This document shows, piece by piece, positions 26,801 to 36,329 of a DNA stretch of 64,000 nucleotides (position 1 is its first letter; each line of letters begins with the position of its first letter). The translations under genes and the position numbers were made by a program. The notes under the pieces were generated by a model. The model made no database searches. It saw only the letters and a list, made by a program, of their open reading frames with translations, and was not told where the DNA came from. Source of the DNA: Mesorhizobium sp. LMG 17147 (GTDB lineage Bacteria > Pseudomonadota > Alphaproteobacteria > Rhizobiales > Rhizobiaceae); contig NZ_JANCTC010000015.1 in the NCBI RefSeq assembly GCF_024297145.1, positions 1 through 64,000 of the forward strand, read 5' to 3'.

Positions 26801-27520
26801 GTGAGCACGGTGGTAGCCGCAAAACATTCCGACGCAGCGAGCCTGGTCAGCAATACGATCGGCGAGATCACGCGCCACATCCGCACGCATGAACTCGGAC
26901 CAGGCGACCGGCTGCCCAGCGAGGCCGCGCTTTCGAGGCAATTGAGCGTCTCGCGTACTGTGGTGCGCGAGGCCTTCAGCTCGCTCGCCGCGATGCGGCT
27001 TATCGACCTTAGGGCAGGCAGGCGGGCTACCGTCGCCGAGCTGGACTATGGCGCCATGTCGCTGGTGATCGAGCATGGCGTCCACACCGAGCAAATCACG
27101 GTGCAGCAAATCTACGACGTGCGCCGCACGATCGAGACCCGCACCGCCATGCTGGCGGCTTTGCGCAGAACCGCCGACGAAGTGGAAGGGATCAGGGCGC
27201 ACGCGCTTGCCATGCGCGAGAATTTCCAGCGACCGGAACAGGTCATGGAGCACGATCTCGCCTTTCACCTCGAAATCGCCAAGGCGGCAAAGAATCCGGT
27301 TTTTAGCCTCATCGTAGGCGCGTTCGAGCGCGTATCGCGCCAGACCTGGCCGATCGGCTGGCGCAGCCGCCCTTCGGATGCCGAGCAGTTGGAGATGATC
27401 CAGATCCATATCGAGCTCGCCGAAGCAATCGAGACCGGTGATCCCCAGTCTGCTCGCGACCTGATGGCGAGGCATTTTGACGAGAGCGTCAAGGCCCTGC
27501 TGGCGGCTGGCATCGCCTGA
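26801..27520 (+). CDS. FadR-subfamily GntR transcriptional regulator
   Basis: A 239-residue protein from a GTG with GGAG five bases upstream. The N-terminal winged helix contains LGPGDRLPSEAALSRQLSVS and RTVVREAFSSLAAMRLIDLR (about 30-70), the GntR signature. The C-terminal FCD domain (about 90-225) has the metal/ligand histidines in MEHDLAFHLEIAKAAKNP and QIHIELAEAIETGD and LMARHFDES. FCD regulators sense small carboxylates. It is first in an operon with a mandelate-racemase-family dehydratase and an importer, so it likely senses the imported sugar or a downstream acid. Confidence 0.9.
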   Translation: MSTVVAAKHSDAASLVSNTIGEITRHIRTHELGPGDRLPSEAALSRQLSVSRTVVREAFSSLAAMRLIDLRAGRRATVAELDYGAMSLVIEHGVHTEQITVQQIYDVRRTIETRTAMLAALRRTADEVEGIRAHALAMRENFQRPEQVMEHDLAFHLEIAKAAKNPVFSLIVGAFERVSRQTWPIGWRSRPSDAEQLEMIQIHIELAEAIETGDPQSARDLMARHFDESVKALLAAGIA

Positions 27521-27533
27521 GGACGGGGGCCCA

Positions 27534-28739
27534 ATGAAGATCGCGAAACTGGAAACGCTGCGGCTCAAGGAGCGGCCGAACCTTCTCTGGGTCCTGGTTC
27601 ACACGGACGAAGACCTCGTGGGACTGGGCGAGACTTTCTTCATGGCCGAGACCGTCGAGACCTATTTGCACGAATATGTCGCGCCGCGCGTGATCGGTCG
27701 CGACCCCTTGCAGATCGACCTGCTCGCCGCCGATCTTGTCGGCTATCTCGGTTTCCGATCGACGGGCGCGGAAGTCAGGGGCAATTCCGCTTTCGACATC
27801 GCGCTTTGGGATCTGTTTGGAAAGGCCACGGGTCAGCCGATCGCACAGCTCCTCGGCGGGTTCACCAGGCACGAGATCAGGACCTACAACACCTGTGCCG
27901 GACCCGAATACATCAAGAAGGCCACGGGCCAGACGACGGCCAACTACGGGCTCGATAAGCCCGGCGACGCCTATGATGATCTGAACGGCTTCCTTCACCG
28001 CGCCGACGAACTGGCGCATTCGTTATTGGAGGAAGGCATCACGGCCATGAAGATCTGGCCGTTCGACATGGCCGCCGAGAAAACGCGCGGCCAGTATATA
28101 TCGCAGCCCGACTTGAATTCCGCGCTGGCGCCATTCGAGAAAATCCGCAATGCGGTCGGCGACAAGATGGACATCATGGTTGAATTCCATTCAATGTGGC
28201 AGCTGCTGCCGGCCATCCAGATCGCTCGCGAGCTTGCCCCTTACAAGACCTTCTGGCACGAAGATCCGATCAGGATGGACAGCCTGTCCAGCCTGAAACG
28301 CTATGCCGAGGCTTCGCTGGCGCCGATATCGGCTTCGGAGACGCTCGGTTCCCGCTGGGCCTTCCGCGACCTTCTCGAAACTGGAGCGGCCGGTTTCATC
28401 ATGCTCGATATCAGCTGGTGCGGCGGGCTCTCGGAGGCGCGCAAGATCGCTGCCATGGCTGAGGCATGGCACCTGCCGGTCGCGCCACACGACTGCACCG
28501 GTCCAGTGGTGCTCGGCGCATCGACCCACCTGTCGCTGAATGCCCCGAACGCGCTTGTCCAGGAGAGTGTCAGGGCCTTTTACAAGACCTGGTACCGCGA
28601 CCTTGTGACCGCTTTTCCGCAGGTGAAGAACGGCATGATCACCGTGCCTCCCGGACCGGGCCTCGGCATGGAACTGAACCCGGAGATCGATCGCGCCTTC
28701 ACGGCGCTTCGACGGGTGACTGACGCATCGACTCTCTGA
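27534..28739 (+). CDS. Mandelate racemase/muconate lactonizing enzyme family (probable sugar-acid dehydratase)
   Basis: A 401-residue enolase-superfamily enzyme. The N-terminal lid is MKIAKLETLRLKERPNLLWV; the barrel carries the acid/base and metal ligands in GITAMKIWPFDMAAE (KxK-like region), IMVEFHSMWQ (metal Glu), FWHEDPIRMD (metal Glu) and ISASETLGSRW (metal Glu), with the His/Asp region near LPVAPHDCTGPV. This layout is typical of galactonate/gluconate-type dehydratases that remove water from sugar acids. It follows the FadR gene by 13 bases and precedes an RbsB-type binding protein. The exact substrate cannot be named. Confidence 0.85.
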   Translation: MKIAKLETLRLKERPNLLWVLVHTDEDLVGLGETFFMAETVETYLHEYVAPRVIGRDPLQIDLLAADLVGYLGFRSTGAEVRGNSAFDIALWDLFGKATGQPIAQLLGGFTRHEIRTYNTCAGPEYIKKATGQTTANYGLDKPGDAYDDLNGFLHRADELAHSLLEEGITAMKIWPFDMAAEKTRGQYISQPDLNSALAPFEKIRNAVGDKMDIMVEFHSMWQLLPAIQIARELAPYKTFWHEDPIRMDSLSSLKRYAEASLAPISASETLGSRWAFRDLLETGAAGFIMLDISWCGGLSEARKIAAMAEAWHLPVAPHDCTGPVVLGASTHLSLNAPNALVQESVRAFYKTWYRDLVTAFPQVKNGMITVPPGPGLGMELNPEIDRAFTALRRVTDASTL

Positions 28740-28778
28740 AAATGAACCTGAAGCAGCTTTCTACGGAGGAGGAGAACC

Positions 28779-29762
28779 ATGAAGAAGCTACTTATCTCGG
28801 CAGCCTTGGGAGCAGTACTGGCTGGAGGCTCGACAATCGGCTCACGCGCACAGGAGCCGATGAACATCGTCTTCACGCATCATTCGTCGGCGTCGAACCC
28901 GTTCTGGCAGGCGGTGAAGAAGGGGTTTGACGACGCCTGCGCCAAGATCCAGGCCAATTGCCAGATGGTCTTCACGCAGACCGAAGGCTCGATCGAGCAA
29001 CAATCGGCCAACATGCAGGCGGCACTCGCGGCAAAACCGGACGCGCTGATCACCTCGATCGTCGACAACAATGCTTTCGACCAGATCATCGCCGACGCCC
29101 GCGCTGCCGGCGTCACGGTGATCGCGTCCAACGTCGACGACACCGAGGGTGCAGCCGGCAATGCCCGCCAGGCCTTCATCGGCCAGGGCTTCATTCCCGC
29201 CGGCTACGAACTCGGCAAGAAGATGTCCGAGTTCTTCCCCAAGGAAGGCAAGATCAGGGCGCTCGTCGGCGTCTCCGCGCCCGGTCAGAACTGGTCGGAA
29301 CAGCGCGCTGCCGGTGTCATGAAGTTCCTTGAGGAATACAAGGCCGCGAATGGCGGACGCGAAGTAGTCATCGAACGGCTCGACACCGGCACAGATGGCG
29401 CCGTCGTCGCCGATCGTGTTGGCGCCTATCTGTCTGCTCACCCGGACACCACGGTGTATTTCGACACCGGCCTTTGGCATGCCTACGTCGCCCAAGTGCT
29501 GATCGATCGCGGCGTCGAGCCGGGCAAGGTGCTGATGGGCGGCTTTGATATCGTCTCGGAAGTCCTGCAACAGATGGAAGCGGGTTATATCCAGGTCCAG
29601 GTCGACCAGCAGCCCTACATGCAGGGCTTCATGCCGGTGATGGAAGCCTATCTCGCCAAGAACGTCGGTTTGCTGCCGGCAGACATCGACACCGGCAAGG
29701 GCGTCATCGTCAAGGAAGACGTGCCGAAGCTCAAGGAACTGGCCGCAAAAGGCGTGCGGTAG
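28779..29762 (+). CDS. RbsB-type periplasmic sugar-binding protein
   Basis: A 327-residue protein with a signal peptide (MKKLLISAALGAVLAGGSTI, cleaved near SRAQE) and a periplasmic-binding type I fold: FTHHSSASNPFWQAVKKGFD, then AALAAKPDALITSIVDNN and AGVTVIASNVDDTEG, and GKVLMGGFDIVSEVLQQM with VQVDQQPYMQGF near the end. It binds a sugar and delivers it to the RbsC-type permease that follows. The ribosome site GGAGGAG lies just upstream. It is the third gene of the FadR operon. Confidence 0.9.
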   Translation: MKKLLISAALGAVLAGGSTIGSRAQEPMNIVFTHHSSASNPFWQAVKKGFDDACAKIQANCQMVFTQTEGSIEQQSANMQAALAAKPDALITSIVDNNAFDQIIADARAAGVTVIASNVDDTEGAAGNARQAFIGQGFIPAGYELGKKMSEFFPKEGKIRALVGVSAPGQNWSEQRAAGVMKFLEEYKAANGGREVVIERLDTGTDGAVVADRVGAYLSAHPDTTVYFDTGLWHAYVAQVLIDRGVEPGKVLMGGFDIVSEVLQQMEAGYIQVQVDQQPYMQGFMPVMEAYLAKNVGLLPADIDTGKGVIVKEDVPKLKELAAKGVR

Positions 29763-29890
29763 GCGGCGAAGCCGGCGTCCTCTCCTCGTTCTTTACGGGA
29801 GGGGGGCAAGGGTGGGGGGCAGGCCGCGTGGCCTTTGGGCGTTTTAGCTCCACCCCTCATCCTGCCACCGCATCTCCCCGATGCGGCAAG
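29763..29890. repeat. Rhizobial dispersed intergenic repeat, probably palindromic
   Basis: The gap between the binding-protein and permease genes contains GTTCTTTACGGGAGGGGGGC and CCACCCCTCATCCTGCC, followed by CATCTCCCCGATGCGGC. These are typical pieces of the GC-rich intergenic repeats that are scattered through rhizobial genomes; on the opposite strand they translate to a proline-rich PPPLPPSRKERGE, a hallmark of such repeats. It may form mRNA structure that protects the upstream transcript. Confidence 0.5.
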
Positions 29891-29922
29891 CCAGCGCAAG
29901 CAATCCCAAGCCGGAGCGAATG

Positions 29923-30903
29923 ATGAAGCGCTTGATGAAGATTTATCTGGAGAAGCCGGAGCTTGCCGCGGTCGTGTTCCTGCTCCTTCTCCTTCTCGTC
30001 TTTCAGATTCGCTCGAACGGCGTATTTCTGAACACACAGAACGTGCGTGGAATGCTTGGGCTGCTGCCTGAAATGGGGCTGGTCGCGATCGGCGTGACCC
30101 TGCTGATGATATGCGGCGAGTTTGATCTTTCCGTGGGCTCGGTCTTTGCGCTGACCCCGATGACGATGGCGGTGATGCTGGCGGCCGGCGTGCCGTTCGC
30201 GCCGGCCTTTGCCGCCGGCCTCGCGATCGCCGCCCTGATCGGCTTCTTCAACGGGTTCATAACGATTCGTTTCGCGATACCAAGCTTCATCACCACGCTT
30301 GGCATGCTGTTCATCGCGCGTTCGCTGACGGTGGTAATCTCCGGGGGCTTCCCTCCAGTCATCCCAGCCAACGCGCTGCCCAAATGGCTGTTTACGATCT
30401 ATGTCGGGCCGGGCGACCTCTTTCGGATGTCGTTCTTTTGGTTTGTCGCCGTGGCAATCCTGGCGACGGTGCTTCTGTCGCGCACGAATTTCGGCAACTG
30501 GGTGCGCGCCACCGGCGGCTTTCTGCCTGCCGCGCAATCGATGGGCATCCCGACGGCCCGGGTGAAGGTCGCCTGCTTCATGATCTGTTCTGTGCTCGCC
30601 GGCTTTGCCGGCACCATTCAGGTGATGCGGCTCGGCGCGCCGCTGCCCTCGATCGGCGAGGGGCTGGAGTTGCAAGCCGTGTCGGCTGCCGTCATCGGTG
30701 GCGCCTCGCTGGCTGGCGGCATCGGCACTATCTTCGGCGGCATCATAGGGGCTGCCCTTATCCGCGTCATCGACAACGGACTGGTGCTGAGCCAGGTTGA
30801 CGCCAACTGGTTCAAGATGGCAATCGGCTTCCTGACTATCTTCGCGGTCGTCGTGAATGCCTGGCTGCGAAAGCGGGGCAGGGCAATGAAGGTGGAGACC
30901 TGA
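29923..30903 (+). CDS. RbsC-type sugar ABC transporter permease
   Basis: A 326-residue BPD_transp_2 permease with about nine or ten helices, including VVFLLLLLLVFQIRSNGVFL, the conserved GEFDLSVGSVFALTPM loop, and the C-terminal VIGGASLAGGIGTIFGGIIG signature of ribose-type permeases. The ATG at 29923 has GGAG six bases upstream; the ATG three bases earlier is too close to it. It pairs with the binding protein and the ATPase downstream (2-base gap). Confidence 0.88.
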   Translation: MKRLMKIYLEKPELAAVVFLLLLLLVFQIRSNGVFLNTQNVRGMLGLLPEMGLVAIGVTLLMICGEFDLSVGSVFALTPMTMAVMLAAGVPFAPAFAAGLAIAALIGFFNGFITIRFAIPSFITTLGMLFIARSLTVVISGGFPPVIPANALPKWLFTIYVGPGDLFRMSFFWFVAVAILATVLLSRTNFGNWVRATGGFLPAAQSMGIPTARVKVACFMICSVLAGFAGTIQVMRLGAPLPSIGEGLELQAVSAAVIGGASLAGGIGTIFGGIIGAALIRVIDNGLVLSQVDANWFKMAIGFLTIFAVVVNAWLRKRGRAMKVET

Positions 30904-30905
30904 TC

Positions 30906-31637
30906 ATGGCGGCACCCATCATCGCGATCAAGGGACTCCAGAAATGGTATTCCGGCGTCCACGCCTTGAAGAACGTCACTCTGGACATTTATCCAGACGA
31001 GGCCCTGGGCCTTGTCGGCGACAATGGCGCCGGCAAATCGACGTTGATCAACATCCTGTCAGGCACCCAAAAGCCCGATGGCGGCGAGATCAGGATCGAA
31101 GGTGAACCGGTCCGATTCTCGAATCCGCGCGACGCCATGGATCGCGGCATCGAGACGATCTACCAGTACAATTCGATGGTGCCGACCATGACCATCGCCC
31201 GCAACGTTTTCATCGGACGCGAGCCGGTGAAGGGCTCGGTTTTCGGCATCGGCATCCTGGACCAGAAGCGCATGCGTGATGAAAGTGTCAAGGCGATCGC
31301 CGACGTCGATCTGCATCTGAGGTCGCCGGACGCGCTGGTCGGCGAACTGTCGGGCGGCCAGCGCCAAGGCGTGGCGATCGCCCGGGCCATGCACTTCAAG
31401 TCGAAAGTCATGATTCTCGACGAGCCGACCAATCATCTTTCGGTGAAGGAGACGCGAAAGGTGATTGGCTTCGTTCGCGCTCTCAAGGCCCAGAACATCA
31501 CCAGCGTCTTCATCAGCCACAACATGCATCATGTTTTCGAATGCTGTGACCGGGTCGTGGCCATGGCGCGTGGCGAGATCGTTCTCGACAAGCGGATCGG
31601 CGAGACTTCGATCGAGGAAATCCACGAGGTTCTGTGA
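30906..31637 (+). CDS. Sugar ABC transporter ATPase, single-domain
   Basis: A 243-residue ATP-binding subunit with Walker A GDNGAGKST, the Q-loop region YQYNSMVPTMT, the signature LSGGQRQGVAIARA, and Walker B MILDEPTNHLS. RbsA-type ATPases usually have two fused ATPase halves of about 500 residues; this one has a single half and so probably acts as a homodimer, as in the smaller CUT2 systems. It closes the FadR operon. The SorC-type gene ends 52 bases away on the other strand. Confidence 0.9.
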   Translation: MAAPIIAIKGLQKWYSGVHALKNVTLDIYPDEALGLVGDNGAGKSTLINILSGTQKPDGGEIRIEGEPVRFSNPRDAMDRGIETIYQYNSMVPTMTIARNVFIGREPVKGSVFGIGILDQKRMRDESVKAIADVDLHLRSPDALVGELSGGQRQGVAIARAMHFKSKVMILDEPTNHLSVKETRKVIGFVRALKAQNITSVFISHNMHHVFECCDRVVAMARGEIVLDKRIGETSIEEIHEVL

Positions 31638-31689
31638 CATGGAGAAGCGATCGGTCGCGAGCCGCCCTGCTGGTAGAGGTCAGTCTTCG

Positions 31690-32688
31690 CTACGGCTTTT
31701 GCGCAAGGATCGCCTCAGCGGTTTTCTCGTCGGTGATCAGCACATCGACGACTCCCAGACGCAACACGGCGCGGAGCACCGGAACTTTGTCGAGGCCACC
31801 GGAGGGCAGGATCACAGTGTCGACCTCGCGCAGATATTCGGGCGCGAGGCCGATAACGCGGCTGTTTAGCGGGTGATCGACGAGTTGTCCGTCGGCGCTG
31901 ATCCAGTGGCCGCAAATATCGCCGACGGCTCCCGCTTCGCGGAGCGATCTGAGATCATCGTCGCCTACCAGTCCGATCCGAAAGATGGTGGCGTCCTTGT
32001 GCACCGCGCCCACCGAAACGAAAGCGGCGTCAACGTCGCGGGCATGGGTGAAGGCGTCTTCCAGAATGGACTGGCGCATAAGCAAATCGCGCGTGGCCTC
32101 CGTGTCCGTGAACACTGGTGCTGCGATGTAGAAGCATTCCGCATCAAAAAGCGCCGCGAGCCGCGAAGCGATTTCATAGATGTTGATCGCCGATCCGCGC
32201 GTGAGCCCACCAAGCAGGGAAACGACCGACATTCCTTTGACCGGGCGCACTGTCACTGACCGCAGACTAAGCTGGAGCGTCCGTCCCCATCCCACCCCCA
32301 CCGATATCCCGTCGCGGATTCTGAGCGACAGGGCCTCACCGGCGGCGGCTGCGATGACCTGTGGCACCAGCGCAGGATCGGGTGGTGTCGGAACCACGAT
32401 TGGATCCGAGACACCATAGGCGTCCCGCAGCCGGTGCTCCAGCTCGATGCAGTTCGCCACCTTCGAATTGATGCGAATCTGAACGATCCCCCGCTGGCGC
32501 GCATGCGCCAGCATCCGGTTGACGCGAAGGCGGGTCAGGCCAAGAGACTTGGCAATTTGCGCCTGCGTGAGGTCACCGACGTAAGCAAGCCAGGCGGCGC
32601 GCACGAGCAGCCCTTCCTCACGATCAGCCGTGACCGAACTCGTTACAGCTTGGCGGCCGTCGCGTTTCTTTCGTGCGGGTTTCTCCAT
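31690..32688 (-). CDS. SorC/DeoR-type sugar-binding transcriptional regulator
   Basis: A 332-residue regulator. The N-terminal helix-turn-helix is in AWLAYVGDLTQAQIAKSLGL and RLRVNRMLAHARQRGIVQI; the rest is the sugar-phosphate-binding domain with GISVGVGWGRTLQLSLRS, VVSLLGGLTRGSA and the C-terminal GLAPEYLREVDTVILPSGGL. SorC proteins respond to phosphorylated sugars, which suits the kinase-containing operon just upstream on the same strand (gap about 100 bases). It may be the last gene of that operon or have its own promoter. Confidence 0.9.
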   Translation of the reverse strand: MEKPARKKRDGRQAVTSSVTADREEGLLVRAAWLAYVGDLTQAQIAKSLGLTRLRVNRMLAHARQRGIVQIRINSKVANCIELEHRLRDAYGVSDPIVVPTPPDPALVPQVIAAAAGEALSLRIRDGISVGVGWGRTLQLSLRSVTVRPVKGMSVVSLLGGLTRGSAINIYEIASRLAALFDAECFYIAAPVFTDTEATRDLLMRQSILEDAFTHARDVDAAFVSVGAVHKDATIFRIGLVGDDDLRSLREAGAVGDICGHWISADGQLVDHPLNSRVIGLAPEYLREVDTVILPSGGLDKVPVLRAVLRLGVVDVLITDEKTAEAILAQKP

Positions 32689-32787
32689 CAGATCATCCTG
32701 TCCACTCCGCGGCAGCGGGTCCAGAGCGGGCTCGGCCGAGCCATGTGCTCATCGATATGAGGCATCAATCGAGTTTCCCCGGCTCGG

Positions 32788-33843
32788 CTAGCCTCGATGA
32801 TAGCGGTCGAAGGACAAAACCAGCGGAGCATCGTGACAAACCGCGTCGATGATGGCCCTCGTCAGCGGCAGGCGATCATGGGGAAGTACACCCCGGGCCA
32901 TCATATTCTTCAAAGTCGGACCAAGGTCCAGCGCCAGTTGCGCTCCCTCGACGGTGTCCGAACTCATATGTTCGTGCTTCGCCACGGAATAGGGCAGGCC
33001 GCGGCCAAGCAGGCGCCCCATGCGACCGTTACGGCCCGCCTGGCAGGTCACATAAAGATCGCCGGAGCCTGCCAGCCCCAGCACTGTTTCGATTTTTCCG
33101 CCCAGACCATCGACCAGAATCGCCATCTCCGCGAGGGACTGCGAGAAAAGTGACGAGGCAAGATTGTGCATGAGCGCACCATTGGGCGCCTTGCCGTCGC
33201 GCTCCAGCAGTCCGACGGCAGCCCCAACGGCGAGTGTGTAGAAATTCTTGAAAGCAGCGCAGATCTCGACGCCGACGAGATCGGATGACGATCGCGCATG
33301 ATAGAAAGGCGCGCGCAGAAGGCGGGAGGCCGCGGCCACCTGGTCGGGATCGTGTCCGGCAAGGATCACAGACGTATCGCGCTGTGCCGCCAGTTCGCCG
33401 GCAATGCACGGTCCGCCGACGGCCATCACCGGGACAGACAAGCCGGTGCGTTGCTCGATCTCGCGGGCAAGCAGATGTGGCAGGATTTCCACGCCTTCGT
33501 CGCTTGCTGCAAGTCCTTTCGTAATCATCAGTATCGGCAACGGCAACTTGATGCTTTCTGCAATGCGCTCGATCGCCCAAGGAATGCCGGCCGACGAGAC
33601 GCCGAGTACAAGCAGATCGGGTACATCGTTCATCGCTGCCCCGAATTCGGTCCAGGACTTGGCGGCCACCACGTCAGGCAGTGTGGTGTTGAGGCGCGGA
33701 TGACGACCGGTGCTCGCCACCAAACCGACGATCTCCTCGTCGAGATAGGTGCCGACAAGAGTGATGCGGTTACCCGCGTGAGCGGCCGGAAGCGTCATGG
33801 CAGAGCCCATGACGCCGGCGCCGAGGATAACGACCTGGGCCAT
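32788..33843 (-). CDS. GpsA-like NAD(P)H glycerol-3-phosphate dehydrogenase family protein
   Basis: A 351-residue dehydrogenase with the Rossmann start VVILGAGVMGSAMTLPAA, the catalytic lysine region in CAAFKNFYTLAVGAAVGL, the substrate motif GLAGSGDLYVTCQAGRNGRM, and the usual two-domain GpsA length. It starts right after the ATPase stop (no gap), inside the polyol operon. The sequence departs from housekeeping GpsA in several places, so it likely oxidises an alternative polyol phosphate. This is inference from context. Confidence 0.82.
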   Translation of the reverse strand: MAQVVILGAGVMGSAMTLPAAHAGNRITLVGTYLDEEIVGLVASTGRHPRLNTTLPDVVAAKSWTEFGAAMNDVPDLLVLGVSSAGIPWAIERIAESIKLPLPILMITKGLAASDEGVEILPHLLAREIEQRTGLSVPVMAVGGPCIAGELAAQRDTSVILAGHDPDQVAAASRLLRAPFYHARSSSDLVGVEICAAFKNFYTLAVGAAVGLLERDGKAPNGALMHNLASSLFSQSLAEMAILVDGLGGKIETVLGLAGSGDLYVTCQAGRNGRMGRLLGRGLPYSVAKHEHMSSDTVEGAQLALDLGPTLKNMMARGVLPHDRLPLTRAIIDAVCHDAPLVLSFDRYHRG

Positions 33844-34926
<1,083 letters not shown>

Positions 34927-35003
34927 AAATTGCTACCCTTCGATTGCCCTTGCCGGTTGGATCTCATTTTCGCCATGCGAGCCATTGGCGATCGGATGCG
35001 CTC

Positions 35004-36329
35004 TCACCATTGGCTGTCCAGAAATTCTTCCAGGAGTCCTGCATCGGCGGCCAGATTGACAAAGGACCAGCGGCCGCGGATTTCTCGCGAATAGCGAATG
35101 GCATTGTGCCAAAGCGCGCGCGGCAGGCCTAGTTCCGCGCCAGTGACCGGCCCCCCCGCAGCCTTCAGTGCTGCCTCCATGCGGGCAACCGGCATTGCCA
35201 TTGGCCGAAGCTCCTGGCGCAGGGCCGGCCAGATTTCCGCGAGTTTCCGGTTGAAGATTTCCGTCTGGCTGGCGTCGAGTGCTGTCTTCCGCATCTCGGC
35301 AATGCAAAGTGGTCCAAGCTGCGCTCCATAGCGGGCCAGCATCGCCGCCTCGTCGATGACGGTTGGCTTTGCCTGCGGCGGCTCTTCCATGTCCAGCAGC
35401 CGCGCTTGCAGACGCGCCATGACCAGCGAGGCAACCCCGACCTGCTGGCCGTGCGTGGTGCCTGGATGATGCGCTTGCGCGAACATGTCGACCCAATGGG
35501 AGATCTGGTGCTCCCCCATGGACCCGGGATGGGAAACGCCGGCAAAGCACACGCCCATCGAGCACAGCGTCAGGACGCGCTGGAGATGCCCGACGGCGGT
35601 GATGTCGTGCCTGGCAAGGCCAGGCGCATGGGCCAGCATCGGTTCCTCATCGCCCGCCTGAAGCAGATAAGGCACCTCGGAATAGTAAGTGCCGAACAGC
35701 CGATGCGAAGCCCACCAGTCGATCTGGGCGGTGGAGCGGCAGAGGCTGTCGCCAAGCCCGGCGGCGCTGAGCCAACTGGGTGCTGCAGCCGACACGCCAA
35801 GGTCCAGGAAGATGCCTCGCGGAGCATGCGAGGGCAGCGAGATCTTGAGCCCTGAAGCCAACGTCACCGACGCTGTCGAGGCGCCATAGCCATTCATCGA
35901 GGCCGCCGTGCCGAAGACGGCATAGGGCCGCTGGTCGAGGAAGGTTGCATGCTTGCAGCTGTCGTTGAGGACGCCGGACCCGACGGCCACGACGCCTTCG
36001 GCGTGACGCGTCTTCTCCCTGACCATCTGGATCGTTGCCTCATCGCAGTCGAGGCCGTCAGGCAGCACGATTTCGTCGATTTCGGCGATGGCACGCAGCG
36101 CCTTCGCGACGCGCCTGCCCATCACATCGACGGTGTTGATATCGGAGACCACGGCGATGCGGCTGCCTAGCGCCAGAGGCGCAACGAGATCCCCCTCGCG
36201 GCCCTCCGTCGTCTCCAGCAATTCGATTGTCTGGAACGGCAGGACCGCGGCTGCGCCTGTCTTGGGATCTGTCCAGCGTCCTGCGACAACGTCCTCGATC
36301 AAGGCGTTCCAGTTGCTCGCTTCAGCCAT
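35004..36329 (-). CDS. sn-Glycerol-1-phosphate dehydrogenase (EgsA/AraM)-like iron-type dehydrogenase
   Basis: A 441-residue protein of the iron-containing/GldA-EgsA superfamily. The nucleotide-binding motif GVVAVGSGVLNDSCKHATF (about 108-126) contains the G-S-G-x-x-x-D-x-x-K pattern, and the metal-binding histidines are in SHPGSMGEHQISHWVDMFA and the HHPGTTHGQQV segment. EgsA-type enzymes interconvert dihydroxyacetone phosphate and sn-glycerol-1-phosphate. The start overlaps the upstream kinase stop by 8 bases. In this operon it probably oxidises the phosphorylated product of the FGGY kinase. The start was chosen at MAEASNW; the frame is open for longer upstream, antisense-free but overlapping the kinase. 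Confidence 0.8.
   Translation of the reverse strand: MAEASNWNALIEDVVAGRWTDPKTGAAAVLPFQTIELLETTEGREGDLVAPLALGSRIAVVSDINTVDVMGRRVAKALRAIAEIDEIVLPDGLDCDEATIQMVREKTRHAEGVVAVGSGVLNDSCKHATFLDQRPYAVFGTAASMNGYGASTASVTLASGLKISLPSHAPRGIFLDLGVSAAAPSWLSAAGLGDSLCRSTAQIDWWASHRLFGTYYSEVPYLLQAGDEEPMLAHAPGLARHDITAVGHLQRVLTLCSMGVCFAGVSHPGSMGEHQISHWVDMFAQAHHPGTTHGQQVGVASLVMARLQARLLDMEEPPQAKPTVIDEAAMLARYGAQLGPLCIAEMRKTALDASQTEIFNRKLAEIWPALRQELRPMAMPVARMEAALKAAGGPVTGAELGLPRALWHNAIRYSREIRGRWSFVNLAADAGLLEEFLDSQW

Noticed and set aside
34933-35565. Minus-strand frame of 210 codons
   Set aside because: It overlaps the glycerol-1-phosphate dehydrogenase-like gene in another frame and is Arg/Gly/His-rich; a shadow.
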